Shown here in pieces: positions 8,779-17,878 of a stretch of 64,000 bases of DNA. Position numbers and translations under genes: made by a program. The notes under the pieces were generated by a model. It saw only the letters and a program-made list of their open reading frames with translations. It did no database searches and was not told where the DNA came from. Source of the stretch: Magnetococcales bacterium WMHbinv6 (lineage in GTDB: Bacteria > Pseudomonadota > Magnetococcia > Magnetococcales > Magnetaquicoccaceae); NCBI GenBank assembly GCA_002753135.1, contig PDZV01000002.1, positions 172,634-236,633 on the forward strand. Reading direction: 5' to 3'. Within the stretch, counting starts at the first letter, position 1. Each line of letters opens with the position of its first letter.

Positions 8779-10266
8779 ATGACCATGGCTTCATTTTTTG
8801 CATCAAAACGCCTGTTTATATTTTTTTTGCTTGGCCTGCCGCTGCTGTTGGGTGGCTGTCCACTCTCCCTGCCCCGCTGGCAAGCCGAGCTGTGGGCACC
8901 GACCGCAGCGCACTGGCAGGCCCGTCTGCCGCATGACGGTTCCCCGGCCAATCTGGCCGACTGGTGGAAACAATTTGACGATTCCACCCTCTCCCTGTTG
9001 CTCGACACCGCCCACGCTTCGCACCCCAACCTGCAGCGGGCGCTGGCCGCCATCCACGAGGCGCGGGCGGCGCTGCTCGGGCGGCAGTCGGACCGTTTGC
9101 CCCGACTCGATGGCTCCATCACCTCGCAGCGGATCGGTGATCGCAGCGACACCCGACCGGGTCAGGTCAACAGCGCCTACCCGGAGGCACTCAATACCAA
9201 CAGTGGTCTGGATGCCAAATGGGAGCTGGATCTGTTTGGTGGTTTGCGTCAGGCAGAGGAGGCGGCAGCGGCCCGTCTGAACAGTCGGCAACAGGCCTGG
9301 CACGACGCCCGCATCTCCCTCTCTGCAGAGGTGGCTGGCAAATATGTCAATTATCGCGCCTGCCGACAACTATGGCAATTGACCCGGCAAGAGGCCGACT
9401 CCCGGCAGGAGAGCGTCCGTTCAATCACCATCGCCGTTACCGCCGGTTTGCAGGCAGCTGTGGAGTTGCATCAGGCACAAGCCCGTCTGCATGACGCCCT
9501 GGCTGCCGCCACCGCCCAGCAGACGCAGTGCGAATTGACCGTCAAATCTCTGGTGACCTTGAGCGGTCTGCAGGAGCCGACGCTGCGTGCCCTGCTCGAC
9601 CAGGAAACCGCCACACTGCCGCAACCGGCGGCTTTTGCGGTACAAACCGTGCCGATCGACCTGCTCAATCAACGGCCTGATCTGGCGGCACTGGAGCAGG
9701 AGGTGCTGGCGACAATTGCCGATCTCGGCCAGGCCGACGCCAACCGTTTGCCCCGTTTGACTCTCTCCGGGACCATCGCCATCAATGCCCTGCAGACGGC
9801 GCAAACGGTGGTTGCCACCCAACCCTGGACGTTGGGACCGATGTTGGCGCTGCCGCTGCTGGATGGCGGCGGACGAGAAGCGCGGGTTGCCGAGGCGCAG
9901 GCTCGTTATGAACAGGCGGTGGCCCGCTATCAGGGAGCGGTGCGCAGTGCCGTGGAAGAGGTGGAAAGCGCCCTGGTCAACCTGGAGAGCGCCCGCTTGC
10001 GCCTGACCGATGCGGAGGCGATTCGCCAACATCAGCAGAGCCTGCTGCACTCTGACGAAACCTTGTTCCAGCAAGGCGGCATGAGCCAACTGGCCCTGGA
10101 AGAGGTGCGCCGGGGGCTGCTGGCAGCGCAAAAGGGGGAAACGTTGCTGCAACGGGAGCGCATTCAAGCCTGGATTACCCTGTACAAAGCCCTGGGGGGT
10201 GGTTGGCAGCCGCAAACGGCAGTCAGCCCATCCCCCTCCTCCTTTCGCCCGCGAGATGAGTCGTGA
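8779..10266 (+). CDS. TolC-family outer membrane efflux lipoprotein (NodT type)
   Basis: The 495-residue protein starts with a lipoprotein signal peptide ending in LLLGGC, so the mature cysteine is lipidated and anchored in the outer membrane. It has the duplicated outer-membrane-efflux architecture: WWKQFDD near the mature N-terminus, long helices rich in A, Q and R, and the NQRPDLAALEQEV motif typical of NodT/OprM-like exit ducts. It is the outer channel of the tripartite pump encoded with the next two genes; its stop overlaps the start of the adaptor gene. A second ATG lies 6 nt downstream of the chosen start. Confidence 0.92.
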   Translation: MTMASFFASKRLFIFFLLGLPLLLGGCPLSLPRWQAELWAPTAAHWQARLPHDGSPANLADWWKQFDDSTLSLLLDTAHASHPNLQRALAAIHEARAALLGRQSDRLPRLDGSITSQRIGDRSDTRPGQVNSAYPEALNTNSGLDAKWELDLFGGLRQAEEAAAARLNSRQQAWHDARISLSAEVAGKYVNYRACRQLWQLTRQEADSRQESVRSITIAVTAGLQAAVELHQAQARLHDALAAATAQQTQCELTVKSLVTLSGLQEPTLRALLDQETATLPQPAAFAVQTVPIDLLNQRPDLAALEQEVLATIADLGQADANRLPRLTLSGTIAINALQTAQTVVATQPWTLGPMLALPLLDGGGREARVAEAQARYEQAVARYQGAVRSAVEEVESALVNLESARLRLTDAEAIRQHQQSLLHSDETLFQQGGMSQLALEEVRRGLLAAQKGETLLQRERIQAWITLYKALGGGWQPQTAVSPSPSSFRPRDES

Positions 10267-11366
10267 TGATATTTTCCCGTATCTACCGTATCCGGCTGTG
10301 GTCTGCTGCCCTGCTGCTGTTGACCGGCAGCCCGCTGCTGGCCGCCCCTTCAGCCGTGCTGAGTGTGCAGACCGCCACCCCGCAAACGCTCTCCTGGCAG
10401 GTGAGCGAAGCCAGCAACGGGGCCATCGCCGCCTGGCAGGAGGCGATTGTTGCCGCAGAAATCGGCGGGCTGGCCATTGTTGATCTGGCGGTGGATGTGG
10501 GCACGACGGTGCGGCGTGGCCAACGCCTGCTGTTGTTGTCGCAGGAGAGCATCAAAGCAGCACGCAGCCAGCAGCAGGCCAACGTCGCCAAAGCCAAGGC
10601 CGGTTACGAAGAGGCCCTGGCCAACGCCAAACGGGCGCAGGCGGTCTCCGGCAGCGGTGCTTTGTCGGAACAACAGATCACCCAATATCTGCTCGCCGAA
10701 AAGAGCGGCAAAGCCGCCCTGCTGGCGGCAGAAGCGGCCCTGCAGGCCGAAGAGGTCCGCCTGAAACAGACCGAAATCACCGCCGCCGACGATGGCATCA
10801 TCTCTGCACGCAGCGCCACCTTGGGCAGCGTGGTGCAACCGGGTGGCGAATTGTTGCGCCTGCTGCGGCAAAATCGTCTGGAGTGGCGGGCCGAATTGAC
10901 TGCCGAACAGCTGCTGACCGTACAGGCGGGACAATCGGCCCGCCTCTCCCTCGCCGACGGGCGCACGCTGGAAGGAACGGTACGGGTCATCGCCCCCACC
11001 CTGGACAGCAGCAGCCGCAAAGCCATCGCCTATATCGATCTGCCCAAAGAGAGCCCGGCCCGGGCCGGTATGTTTGCCCAGGGGGAGATTATCATCGGGC
11101 AAAAACCGGCCTTGACCGTACCACAAAGTGCGATCGTGCTGCGCGACGGCAACCGCTATCTGTTCACCGTGCCGGGCAACGAAAACAGCGGCCTGCACAG
11201 TGTCGATCAACTGAAAATCACTACCGGTCGCCACCTCGGTGATCGGGTGGAGGTGTTGAGCGGTCTGGCGGAGTCGGCCCGCCTCGTGGTCAGCGGAGGC
11301 GCTTTTCTCAAACAGGGTGATCGGGTGCAGTTGACCAACGACCAGGCACAAGGCAGCAAACCATGA
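10263..11366 (+). CDS. RND efflux periplasmic adaptor (membrane fusion protein)
   Basis: The 367-residue protein has an N-terminal signal peptide (cut around LLAAPS), then the biotinyl-lipoyl-like half motifs separated by a helical hairpin rich in Ala, Gln and Lys (about residues 95-170), and beta-barrel segments that include LTVPQSAIV and a C-terminal GDRVEVLSGL. This is the HlyD/AcrA-type adaptor bridging the inner-membrane pump and the outer-membrane duct. It starts with overlapping GTG/ATG codons on the upstream stop and ends in an ATGA overlap with the permease gene, so the three proteins are translationally coupled. Confidence 0.92.
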   Translation: MMIFSRIYRIRLWSAALLLLTGSPLLAAPSAVLSVQTATPQTLSWQVSEASNGAIAAWQEAIVAAEIGGLAIVDLAVDVGTTVRRGQRLLLLSQESIKAARSQQQANVAKAKAGYEEALANAKRAQAVSGSGALSEQQITQYLLAEKSGKAALLAAEAALQAEEVRLKQTEITAADDGIISARSATLGSVVQPGGELLRLLRQNRLEWRAELTAEQLLTVQAGQSARLSLADGRTLEGTVRVIAPTLDSSSRKAIAYIDLPKESPARAGMFAQGEIIIGQKPALTVPQSAIVLRDGNRYLFTVPGNENSGLHSVDQLKITTGRHLGDRVEVLSGLAESARLVVSGGAFLKQGDRVQLTNDQAQGSKP

Positions 11367-14300
11367 ATGTTTCTGCCTGGTCGATCCGCAACCCTGTCCC
11401 GGCCATTCTGCTCTTTGCCCTGCTGACCCTGCTGGGTCTGGGCTCCTTTCGCGCCTTGGGTATCCAAAATTTTCCCGATATTGAAGTGCCGGTCATCACC
11501 GTCCTGGCCACCATGGAAGGGGCGGCACCGACGCAGATGGAGACGGAAATTGTGCGCAAAATGGAAGATTCCATCGCCACCCTGGGTGGGGTGGAGCATG
11601 TGCGCTCCAACATCGGTGACGGTTCGGCCACCATTGCCGTGGAGTTTGTCATCGACAAGGATCCTGAGGTGGCCCTCAACGAAGTGCGCAACGCCATCGA
11701 TACCGTGCGCACCGATCTGCCGCAAGAGATGAACAATCCGGTCATCGCCAAGGTAACCACCAGTGGCAAAGGGCTGGTCACCTTTGTGGTGCATGCCCCG
11801 TCAATGGATATGGTCGATCTCTCCTGGTTTGTCGATAACGATCTGGCCAAAGCCATTCTCTCGGTACCCGGCGTCGGCAGATTTGCCCGTATCGGCGGCG
11901 TTGATCGGGAGGTGCAGATCGATTTGAACCCGCTGCGCATGGCCGCTCTGGGGATCAGCGCCGCCGAGGTGTCGGCCCAGCTCAAACGGGTGCAACAGGA
12001 TTTTTCCGGTGGCCGGGGTGATCTGGGCAACGGGGTGCAGACAATTCGCACCTTGGGTGCCCTCCCCACCGTCGCACCGTTGACCCAGCTGGAAATTCCC
12101 CTCAATGATGGCCGCCGCATCAAACTGGCAGAGATTGCCAGCATCACCGATGGCGTCGCCGAACCGGCCACCATCGCCTTGCTCGATGGCAAACAGACCG
12201 TGGCCTTTGAAATTACCCGCAGCAAAGGCTCCAGCGAAGTGACCGTGGCCAACGCCGTGCGCAAGGCGGTGGCCGCCTTTCAGGCGACCCATCCGCAGGT
12301 GCGCATTGAAGAGGCCTATAATATTGTCGCCCGGGTGCAGGATAACTATGAAGGCTCCATGGAGTTGCTCTATGAAGGTGCCTTTCTGGCCATTCTGGTG
12401 GTGTGGTGGTTTTTGCGCGAGTGGCGGGCGACCTTTGTTTCGGCCACCGCCCTGCCTTTGTCGATCATTCCCACCTTTTTGGTGATGCGCCTCTCCGGCT
12501 TCAGCCTGGATACCCTGACCTTGCTGGCCTTGGCTCTGGTGGTCGGCGTGCTGGTCGATGATGCCATCGTCGAAATTGAAAATATTGTCCGCCATCTGGG
12601 CATGGGCAAATCTCCCTATCAGGCGGCCATGGAGGCGGCTGACGAAATCGGTCTGGCAGTGATCGCCACCACCTTGACCCTGGTGGCTGTCTTTTTGCCG
12701 ACCGCCTTCATGGGAGGGATTCCGGGAAAATTTTTCCGCTCGTTTGGCGTCACCGCTGCCGCCGCCGTGCTGGTGTCGTTGCTGGTGGCCCGCCTGTTGA
12801 CGCCGATGATGGCCGCCTATCTGCTGAAACCTTTGCCCGAGCATATTCCGGATACACCGCTTTTGCGCCGTTATCTGGGCTGGGTGCGCTGGTGCATGAG
12901 CCACCGCCGCACCACCATTCTGTTGGCCGTCGCCTTTTTTGTCGGCTCCCTGACCCTGGTGCCACTGTTACCGAAAGGATTTGTTCCGGTGGCCGATCGG
13001 GCGCAAACCATGGTCAACCTGGAGTTGGCCCCTGGCAGTTCCCTGGCCGATAGCGAACAGGTTGCCCTGCAAGCCTCCCGCTTGCTGCAGGCGATGCCCG
13101 ATGTGGTACGGGTGTTTGCTGCGGTGGGCGTGGCCGCCAGCGCTGATCAAGGCCCCCTGGGTGGTGGCTACAACAGCGACGTGCGCAAAGCCGCGCTGAC
13201 CATCAATCTGACCCATCGCCATCAGCGGTCGCGCAATCAAGTGGCCATCGAAGCCGACATTCGCCAGGTGTTGCGCACCCTGCCCGGGGTGCGCGTCTCC
13301 ATCGCCTCCAGCGAACCGGGGGCCAAAATGCGCGTCTCTTTGGCCAGCGATGATCCCGACGCCCTGGATGAGGCGATGCGCAATCTGGAGACCGATCTGC
13401 GCACCCTGAAAGGGGTGGGCAACATCACCTCGGCGGCGACGCTGCAACGCCCGGAGGTGCATGTGCTGCCTGATTTTGCCCGTGCCGCCGATCTGGGCAT
13501 CAGCAGTGATACTCTCTCCCGTACCGTGCGGGTGGCCGGGGCCGGTGATTACAAGGTGTTGCTGGCCAAACTCAATCTGCCGCAACGGCAAGTGGCCATT
13601 CGTGTCCGCTTGGACAAGCCCTGGCGGCAGGATTTGAGCGCCATCCGTCAACTGCCGGTGGCGGCGAAAAAAGGGACGGTGCCGCTGTCGGCAGTGGCCG
13701 AGGTGAAAATGGCCAGCGGTCCGGCCCAGATTACCCGCCTGGACCGCATGCGCAACGCGGCGGTTGATGTGGAGCTGGGCAACCGGGTTATCGGTCAGGT
13801 GATGGCCGAAGCGGACGCCCTACCCGCCCTGCGCAATCTGCCGCCCGCCGTCAAACATCCCATGGAAGGGGATGCGCAACGGATGACCGAACTGTTCAGC
13901 AGTTTCGGCGTGGCCATGGCCATCGGGGTTTTGTGTATCTACATGATTCTGGTGCTGCTGTTTCACGATTTCATGCAGCCGATCACCATTCTGGCCGCCC
14001 TGCCCTTTTCGCTGGGCGGGGCTTTTGTCTCGCTGTTGTTGACCGGCAACGCCTTTTCCATGCCGGCGGTGATCGGCATTTTGATGTTGATGGGTATCGT
14101 AACCAAAAACTCAATTTTATTGGTAGATTATGCGGTGATGATCCGCCGGGAAGAGGGTTTATCCCGTCTGGAGGCAATGATCCATGCCTGCCAAAAACGG
14201 GCCCGACCGATCGTGATGACCAGCATCGCCATGGGCGCTGGCATGTTGCCCGTCGCCCTCGGCCTGGGTGCCGAACCCAGCTTTCGCGCCCCGATGGCCG

Positions 14301-14443
14301 TGGTGGTAATCGGCGGACTGATCACCTCCACCGTGCTGTCGCTGCTGTTTATTCCGGTGGTCTACACCTACATCGACGACCTGCTGCAACTGTTGCGCCG
14401 CCTGGCTGCCTGGCTGCAACGGCATAATCATCGTATGGGCTAA
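11363..14443 (+). CDS. RND efflux permease (AcrB/HAE1 family)
   Basis: The 1026-residue protein is a full-length RND transporter: one N-terminal membrane helix, a large periplasmic loop, a block of helices around residues 335-540, a second periplasmic loop and a final helix block around 850-1015. Family motifs include GALPTVAP, the proton-relay segment LVVGVLVDDAIVEIEN with paired aspartates, and GIVTKNSILLVDYA. It uses the proton gradient to expel small compounds through the co-encoded adaptor and outer-membrane duct. No regulator is adjacent, so the substrate cannot be guessed. Confidence 0.93.
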   Translation: MNVSAWSIRNPVPAILLFALLTLLGLGSFRALGIQNFPDIEVPVITVLATMEGAAPTQMETEIVRKMEDSIATLGGVEHVRSNIGDGSATIAVEFVIDKDPEVALNEVRNAIDTVRTDLPQEMNNPVIAKVTTSGKGLVTFVVHAPSMDMVDLSWFVDNDLAKAILSVPGVGRFARIGGVDREVQIDLNPLRMAALGISAAEVSAQLKRVQQDFSGGRGDLGNGVQTIRTLGALPTVAPLTQLEIPLNDGRRIKLAEIASITDGVAEPATIALLDGKQTVAFEITRSKGSSEVTVANAVRKAVAAFQATHPQVRIEEAYNIVARVQDNYEGSMELLYEGAFLAILVVWWFLREWRATFVSATALPLSIIPTFLVMRLSGFSLDTLTLLALALVVGVLVDDAIVEIENIVRHLGMGKSPYQAAMEAADEIGLAVIATTLTLVAVFLPTAFMGGIPGKFFRSFGVTAAAAVLVSLLVARLLTPMMAAYLLKPLPEHIPDTPLLRRYLGWVRWCMSHRRTTILLAVAFFVGSLTLVPLLPKGFVPVADRAQTMVNLELAPGSSLADSEQVALQASRLLQAMPDVVRVFAAVGVAASADQGPLGGGYNSDVRKAALTINLTHRHQRSRNQVAIEADIRQVLRTLPGVRVSIASSEPGAKMRVSLASDDPDALDEAMRNLETDLRTLKGVGNITSAATLQRPEVHVLPDFARAADLGISSDTLSRTVRVAGAGDYKVLLAKLNLPQRQVAIRVRLDKPWRQDLSAIRQLPVAAKKGTVPLSAVAEVKMASGPAQITRLDRMRNAAVDVELGNRVIGQVMAEADALPALRNLPPAVKHPMEGDAQRMTELFSSFGVAMAIGVLCIYMILVLLFHDFMQPITILAALPFSLGGAFVSLLLTGNAFSMPAVIGILMLMGIVTKNSILLVDYAVMIRREEGLSRLEAMIHACQKRARPIVMTSIAMGAGMLPVALGLGAEPSFRAPMAVVVIGGLITSTVLSLLFIPVVYTYIDDLLQLLRRLAAWLQRHNHRMG

Positions 14444-14568
14444 CAGCATCACCGATAGGGAAATCCTGCCAAGCGCAAGAGGCTGGCCAGATAGTTGTGG
14501 CTGGTGGCGATGAACGGGCCGGGTGTGATAGGATTTTTACATTGACGCTACGCTGTTGTACATAGTAG

Positions 14569-14650
14569 CATGCGTGAGCCCGTGGAAGCATGCGTAAGCA
14601 TGCGGAAGCATGCGTAAGCATATAAAAACATGCGTAACTATACAGAAACA
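14569..14650. repeat. Decayed 10-bp tandem repeat (TGCGTAAGCA)
   Basis: From about 14569 the sequence steps in 10-base units: TGCGTGAGCC, CGTGGAAGCA, TGCGTAAGCA, TGCGGAAGCA, TGCGTAAGCA, TATAAAAACA, TGCGTAACTA, TACAGAAACA. Two units are identical and the rest drift away. The array lies in the 300-bp gap after the RND operon, at the left edge of an AT-rich stretch; nothing else recognisable is in this gap. Confidence 0.75.
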
Positions 14651-14743
14651 AATGCAAATTAGTTGCTTCTGTGATGGCAAAAAGAAACCCATAACAAGCT
14701 GTTGGTGTTTATCAATTCAAATTCATTCACTCTGGATGTCGCC

Positions 14744-14959
14744 ATGTTTGATGTTTTCCGCAACATAAAGCGTGTTTTCCGTCTCCTCTATCCTGCCATA
14801 CCTTCCGAGTCGACCGAAGCAACGCAACAGGGACTCATTAAAGAGGTTGTCATGCACTTTGCCCGCGGCAATTTAACCTTGCAGGAGGGGCGTTACCTGA
14901 CGAAAGAAGACATGCAACAAGCACGTGATTCTCTGCGGCACTATCGTTTTTCACGATAG
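14744..14959 (+). CDS. Small hypothetical protein
   Basis: The frame encodes 71 residues from ATG 14744, beginning MFDVFRNIKRVFRLLYP; a TTG at 14702 would add 14 residues. The product is basic and probably helical, with no recognised domain and no clear signal peptide. It sits in an AT-rich stretch 6 nt before another unknown gene, which suggests one transcript. Coding status is moderately supported by the tight spacing and by the lack of any competing frame. Confidence 0.5.
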   Translation: MFDVFRNIKRVFRLLYPAIPSESTEATQQGLIKEVVMHFARGNLTLQEGRYLTKEDMQQARDSLRHYRFSR

Positions 14960-14965
14960 ATTTTT

Positions 14966-15430
14966 ATGGATAGCATTGAGATAAATGAAATATATACTCT
15001 TTATGCAAAAGCAGAAGAGTATATCAAAAGGACAGAATGTAACCCTGAAGTAAATATTATCATTCCTGCCATTAATGAACTGCGCTATGCTGGTCGCCAT
15101 CTTTTGACTTATTTGTCAAAGAATGGTGTTGAACAACTTCGTCGGGCCAAGACACACTGTCAACGGGCAATCTATGATGCCAGCGAAGCACCTGTATTGT
15201 ATTACATGCGAGAGTTTCAAAAATTTCAGCAGGATTATGCCAAAGAACCAATCGTTACCGTCTGGAAAGATTATCTTGAAGTTTGTATTAGGATCGATCA
15301 GATACAAGAAAGCAATGCCCGCGTCAACACGAGTGGACGCCAGAATCCAGAAAGTATGGACGATAATCGTGCCGACAACTATGCTACAGCATTGAAGGAC
15401 TACGAATATTCGCAGGAATACACACAATAA
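14966..15430 (+). CDS. Hypothetical helical protein, possibly frameshifted before a membrane tail
   Basis: The 154-residue frame encodes a mostly helical, charged protein (AEEYIKR, HLLTYLSKNGVEQLRRAK, MREFQKFQQDYAKE) without a recognised family. Codon use is AT-rich compared with the flanking RND and rsmB genes, which suggests acquired DNA. Immediately after its TAA stop the -1 frame continues with a basic linker, a hydrophobic helix and a Lys-Lys end. The natural product may thus be about 44 residues longer and membrane-anchored. ATG at 14966 is the first in frame and follows the upstream stop by 6 nt. Confidence 0.55.
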   Translation: MDSIEINEIYTLYAKAEEYIKRTECNPEVNIIIPAINELRYAGRHLLTYLSKNGVEQLRRAKTHCQRAIYDASEAPVLYYMREFQKFQQDYAKEPIVTVWKDYLEVCIRIDQIQESNARVNTSGRQNPESMDDNRADNYATALKDYEYSQEYTQ

Positions 15431-15561
15431 GTCGTAAATATCGTCAAGAAATTAACAAAATTTATAATCAGAGAAGAAAGGTGTTTCTGATTTCGTTGTG
15501 GTCAATTGGTATAGCAGTTATTGGAACTATCATTGGTGCAGCAAATTATTTAAAAAAGTAG
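15367..15561 (+). pseudogene. Possible out-of-frame C-terminal tail with one membrane helix
   Basis: In the -1 frame relative to the preceding gene, an open stretch from 15367 to TAG at 15561 encodes SRKYRQEINKIYNQRRK, then a hydrophobic helix (VFLISLWSIGIAVIGTIIGA) and NYLKK. It overlaps the last 64 bases of the upstream gene. No ATG and no good ribosome site precede it; an internal GTG could start a 26-residue membrane peptide. It looks like a frameshifted C-terminus. A separate micro-gene or programmed frameshift is possible, but I see no slippery heptamer. Confidence 0.4.
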
Positions 15562-15588
15562 TTTTCCATTATATCAAGAAACCTACTA

Positions 15589-16122
15589 TCACCGTTCGCC
15601 TCCTTCCATGCTCAATCCGTACATCCAAAAACAGTAAGCGCTGTCGATTTTCATGCTGAACTGGTGCGGTTGCTCCAGGTTGTACCAGCCGTAACTGCGC
15701 CCCTGGCCGTGCAACGACCAGGGAGGCAGGCGGTGTTCGTTGGCAAAGAAGGCGACAAACTGTTCCCAGGAGAGTCGCTCTGCCTGGGGAAAAAGATGGC
15801 GGACAAAAGCCCCGCTCAGCCATAGCGATACCACCTTGCCGGATCGATCGGTCTGCAGCAGCAGATCATCGGGCAGGCTCTGTTGCCGCAGGGTGCTGAA
15901 GGCGCGCCATCCTTTGCCAGCGCTGCGGGCAAAGGCATAGTGGCCCTCCTCCTCATGCTGCAGTTGCAGTTCCAGGCGAAATTTGGCCAGATCCATCACC
16001 TCTTTGATCGGCATGCCCAGATACAAACCGCGAATCACCGGCATGCCATCGCGCAGGGTTGCCGCCCCGCCGTTTGCAGCGCAGCCGATGCAGAGCAACA
16101 ACCAGAGCAGGGTCCGTTTCAT
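15589..16122 (-). CDS. Secreted hypothetical protein
   Basis: The 177-residue product starts with a clear signal peptide (MKRTLLWLLLCIGCAANGGAA), so it is exported; the cysteine inside could also suggest a lipoprotein but the lipobox is poor. The mature part includes GLYLGMPIKEVMDLAKF and several aromatic residues near the C-terminus. No family is recognised. Its ATG overlaps the last codon of rsmB as ATGA, so it is translated from the rsmB transcript. Confidence 0.7.
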   Translation of the reverse strand: MKRTLLWLLLCIGCAANGGAATLRDGMPVIRGLYLGMPIKEVMDLAKFRLELQLQHEEEGHYAFARSAGKGWRAFSTLRQQSLPDDLLLQTDRSGKVVSLWLSGAFVRHLFPQAERLSWEQFVAFFANEHRLPPWSLHGQGRSYGWYNLEQPHQFSMKIDSAYCFWMYGLSMEGGER

Positions 16123-17426
16123 GCCTCTGCCCGTTGCAGTGCGGCGGCATAGAAACCATCCATCTCCTGCTGACCCATCTCCACCCGCAAATCGCCCTGG
16201 CTGTCACGGGGCATGCCGGGGGGTAGTAGCGACGGATGGCGCCGCCAGCCGGGCTGCCGGGCAAGAAATTGGGCGATCTGCTGCTCATTCTCCTCCGGTT
16301 CCAGCGAACAGGTGGCATAGACCAACACCCCACCCACTTTGACCCGTCCGGCCACCGCCTGCAAAATCTGCTGCTGTTCGGCAGCCAATCGGCGTACATC
16401 CTCCTCCTGCCGACGCCATTTGATCTCTGGATGGCGACGAATGACCCCGGTACCGCTGCAGGGGACATCCACCAGCGCCCGATCAAACAGACGATCGGCC
16501 AACAAGGCCGGATCGCTCACATCACCGCATACCACCTCCACCCCCTGCACCCGCAGCCGCTGCAAATTTTCCTGCAGGCGCGGCAGGCGGGTCGGATCTT
16601 TTTCCACCGCCGTCAACTGCAGCCGATTGCCGGTCAAGGCGGCCAGATGGGCCGTTTTGCCGCCAGGGGCTGCACAGGCATCGAGTATGCTCTCCCCCGG
16701 TTGCGCTGCCAGCAGATGAGAGACCCATTGCGCCGCCTGATCCTGTACCGCAAACCAGCCGTTGCCGTAGCCGGGTATTTTTTCTACGGCCCCCTCGCCG
16801 GGACGCAAGGTCAACGTTTCCGGCAAAGCATGTTCGCACAGCAGCCGATCTCCCAAGGCATCCCGCAAGCGCTCCGGCTCGACGGCCAGGGTATTGACCC
16901 GGATCGTCAGCGGCGGCACCTGATTGCCCGCCTGCAGACGGGCGCGGGTTACCGTTTCGCCGCACTGCTGCCACCAGCGGCGCACCAGCCACTCCGGGTA
17001 GGACTCCTGCACGGCCAGCCGACGGGGCAGATCTGCAATCGCCTGCCATACCTGCTGCCGGTCCAGACGCAACACCGACCGCAACACCCCGTTGGCAAAG
17101 CCGCTCCAACTCTCTTCCCGGCGTCCTTTCAGCAACTCCACCGCCTCATAAACCGCCGCCCGCTCCGGAATGCGCAAATAGAGCGCCTGATAGAGCGCCG
17201 TGCGCAACACCGCCCATAAAAATTGATGTTTGGCAGCCAGCGGTCTGGCCATGCAGCACGCCAGCAGATGGTCGATGCTGGCCAAATGGCGCACCGTGCC
17301 GGTGGCAATTTCCATCGCCAACGCCCGGTCACGCCCCGGCAAACGATCTGCCGTGGCCGGTAATGCCAAAGGGGCGCTGCTGCGCAACACCCCCATCACT
17401 GCTTGAACTGCCGCTAATCGTGGCAT
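16119..17426 (-). CDS. rsmB: 16S rRNA (cytosine-967-C5)-methyltransferase RsmB
   Basis: The 435-residue protein has the RsmB/Sun layout: an N-terminal NusB-like helical RNA-binding domain (about residues 1-135) and a C-terminal Rossmann methyltransferase. Motifs include the SAM-binding DACAAPGGKTAHLAAL, then DVPCSGTGVIRRHPEIKW with the first catalytic cysteine and YATCSLEPEENE with the second. It methylates C967 of 16S rRNA. The gene ends in an overlap with the secreted unknown. Length is normal for the family. Confidence 0.93.
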   Translation of the reverse strand: MPRLAAVQAVMGVLRSSAPLALPATADRLPGRDRALAMEIATGTVRHLASIDHLLACCMARPLAAKHQFLWAVLRTALYQALYLRIPERAAVYEAVELLKGRREESWSGFANGVLRSVLRLDRQQVWQAIADLPRRLAVQESYPEWLVRRWWQQCGETVTRARLQAGNQVPPLTIRVNTLAVEPERLRDALGDRLLCEHALPETLTLRPGEGAVEKIPGYGNGWFAVQDQAAQWVSHLLAAQPGESILDACAAPGGKTAHLAALTGNRLQLTAVEKDPTRLPRLQENLQRLRVQGVEVVCGDVSDPALLADRLFDRALVDVPCSGTGVIRRHPEIKWRRQEEDVRRLAAEQQQILQAVAGRVKVGGVLVYATCSLEPEENEQQIAQFLARQPGWRRHPSLLPPGMPRDSQGDLRVEMGQQEMDGFYAAALQRAEA

Positions 17427-17478
17427 GCTTTTTTCCTTCGGGTTGATGATCGTTTCCGTCCTGGACGGAAATTTATGC

Positions 17479-17506
17479 TCAAGTTGCCAGCGCCAATGGC
17501 CGATAA
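17479..17506 (+). promoter_or_regulatory. Possible sigma-28 (FliA) promoter far upstream of flagellin
   Basis: GCCGATAA at 17499-17506 equals the consensus -10 element of flagellar sigma-28 promoters. TCAAGTTG about 12 bases before it resembles the -35 element TAAAGTTT, with the spacer one base longer than ideal. An inverted repeat, CCGATA/TATCGG (17500-17518), overlaps the -10. The distance to the flagellin start, about 370 bases, is unusually long, so this is tentative. Confidence 0.3.
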
Positions 17507-17518
17507 TAACGCTATCGG

Positions 17519-17878
17519 TCGCTGAGTCGATCTGTGAGGCGGACGGAGATTCCCCTCACCTGCCTAAAGGATTCCGCACGGGTCGGGTTGGCCCTGTAAA
17601 AGACACAGCCCATGCTTATCCAGGGATGGAAACCGTTTTGCCTGAACAGGGAGGTTTCTCCGATGAAACCATCTTTCCGCTCGTAATTGATTGCACATTG
17701 GCTTTCTCTTTCTAAACTGTGCTGAAACGCGCCTGGTTTGTATCTGTCGTGCTTGTCCGCTTTTTGGGCAACGATGGGGCGTGCCTGTGCGGAAAAGCGC
17801 AGCGCCATGGCAATTGACGCGGTCTGAAAAGCGGGCAAAACATCTCCGTAACCGATTTTGTAGCAGAGGTACCCGACT
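17519..17878 (+). other. Long non-coding leader before flagellin with small hairpins
   Basis: No gene is convincing in this 360-base stretch. It contains small stem-loops such as GTGAGG/CCTCAC near 17533-17558 and GGTTTC-TCCGAT-GAAACC at 17653-17670. If the upstream sigma-28-like site is used, this would be a structured flagellin mRNA leader. Confidence 0.35.

Noticed and set aside
14569..14650. Possible CRISPR array
   Set aside because: Units are only 10 bases with no spacers and no cas genes; it is a simple tandem repeat.
17425..17715. Plus-strand open frame of 96 codons before flagellin
   Set aside because: No ribosome site, no recognisable product, and it overlaps the promoter-like and hairpin elements.
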